Source of the DNA: an uncultured Ruminococcus sp.
Lineage (GTDB): Bacteria; Bacillota; Clostridia; Oscillospirales; Acutalibacteraceae
Reading direction: 5' to 3'
DNA length: 7,089 nt
NCBI GenBank assembly: GCA_902767125.1
Contig: CACXGJ010000277.1
Location: 1-7,089 of the forward strand
The notes below the pieces were generated by a model. It ran no database searches, was not told the origin of the DNA, and saw nothing but the letters and a program-made list of their open reading frames with translations. The position numbers were made by a program, and so were the translations under genes. Below, piece by piece: positions 6,673-7,089 of the stretch (positions are counted from its first letter, which is position 1; each line of letters begins with the position of its first letter).

Positions 6673-7089
6673 ATGATTCTTGAGCTGAAAAAAATATTCC
6701 TTAACGAGAATGAGAGCCTTTCAACGCATGAGGAAATGGTATTTTCCGATATGCGGGAAAATTTTAAAAGTCCTGTTTCTGTCGATATTTCTGTAAGAAA
6801 CAGAGCGGGACTCGTTGTGTTTGAGGCTGAAGCAAGATTTACCTACAGTGCAGACTGTGACAGATGTGCCGCCTTTACGGAGAAGGACTACGCCTTTAGA
6901 TTCAGTCATATTCTCGTCACAGGGCTTTCCGATGAAAGCAGTGATGACTATATACAAGCACCTGACTATAAGCTCGATACTGTGTCTTTACTCAGAGATG
7001 ATATTCTTTTGGAACTGCCGTCAAAGTTCCTTTGCAAAGAATCCTGTAAGGGCTTGTGTCCGAAGTGCGGAAAAAATCTTAATGAAGGG
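6673..7089 (+). CDS. yceD: YceD/DUF177 family protein (partial, 3' end beyond window)
   Basis: The reading frame is open from the ATG at 6673 to the window edge, giving the first 139 residues of a family that is usually about 165-180 long. YceD proteins (YlbN in Bacillus) are linked to accumulation of 23S rRNA and commonly precede rpmF, the L32 ribosomal protein gene. Evidence is the DUF177 pattern: a beta-rich N-terminal part, CDRC (62-65), a hydrophilic loop, DTVSLLRDDILLELP (102-116), then C121, C125, C129 and C132 in CKESCKGLCPKCGKNLNEG (121-139). The paired cysteines could bind a metal. A GGAGGTG ribosome binding site (6660-6666) lies 6 bases before the start. The gene has its own consensus promoter, fitting a highly expressed ribosome-assembly unit. 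The end and the expected rpmF are not visible here. Confidence 0.9.
   Translation, partial: MILELKKIFLNENESLSTHEEMVFSDMRENFKSPVSVDISVRNRAGLVVFEAEARFTYSADCDRCAAFTEKDYAFRFSHILVTGLSDESSDDYIQAPDYKLDTVSLLRDDILLELPSKFLCKESCKGLCPKCGKNLNEG

Noticed and set aside
6721..6957. Open frame of 78 codons on the minus strand
   Set aside because: It lies wholly antisense to yceD, whose DUF177 motifs are clear, and its translation shows no recognisable domain.

Overview
The window looks like chromosomal DNA of a low-GC, Gram-positive anaerobe of the class Clostridia, most likely a Ruminococcus-type member of the Oscillospiraceae. The reasons are the AT-rich intergenic DNA with consensus sigma-A promoters, strong GGAGG ribosome binding sites, a secreted protein built from bacterial SH3 and BIG2 domains, a DUF5711-type protein next to truA, and the Firmicutes order ecfA2-ecfT-truA. 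The genus is an inference from style; there is no rRNA or other marker to settle it.

Layout. Positions 1-87 hold the end of a transcription unit: a bidirectional hairpin terminator (47-89) and no gene that can be supported. On the minus strand, 88-2628 encodes a large secreted cell-wall protein: signal peptide, two SH3 domains, four BIG2 domains, one more Ig-like module, and a GH24 (T4/lambdoid-type) lysozyme whose catalytic domain is interrupted by a third SH3 domain. The 230-base intergenic region 2629-2858 carries divergent promoters, including a perfect TTGACA-17-TATAAT facing right.

On the plus strand a tight cluster follows: ecfA2 (2859-3722), ecfT (3726-4541), truA (4538-5278) and a membrane-anchored DUF5711-like protein (5294-6586). 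ecfT starts 3 bases after ecfA2 and truA overlaps ecfT in an ATGA junction, so this is very probably one operon. EcfA2 and EcfT are the ATPase and transmembrane coupling subunits of an energy-coupling-factor vitamin/metal importer. The partner ATPase EcfA1 and any substrate-binding S component are not in the window. TruA is the tRNA pseudouridine synthase for positions 38-40. A second perfect consensus promoter (6604-6632) then drives a yceD/DUF177 gene that runs off the right edge at 7089; in most bacteria rpmF comes next.

Most of the window is ordinary housekeeping sequence. I see no evidence for a new defence, mobile or RNA-guided system. The feature most worth a second look is the lysozyme with an SH3 domain inserted inside its catalytic fold and an altered active-site loop. 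After that come the separation of ecfA2 from its usual neighbour ecfA1, and the uncharacterised DUF5711-like protein in the operon.
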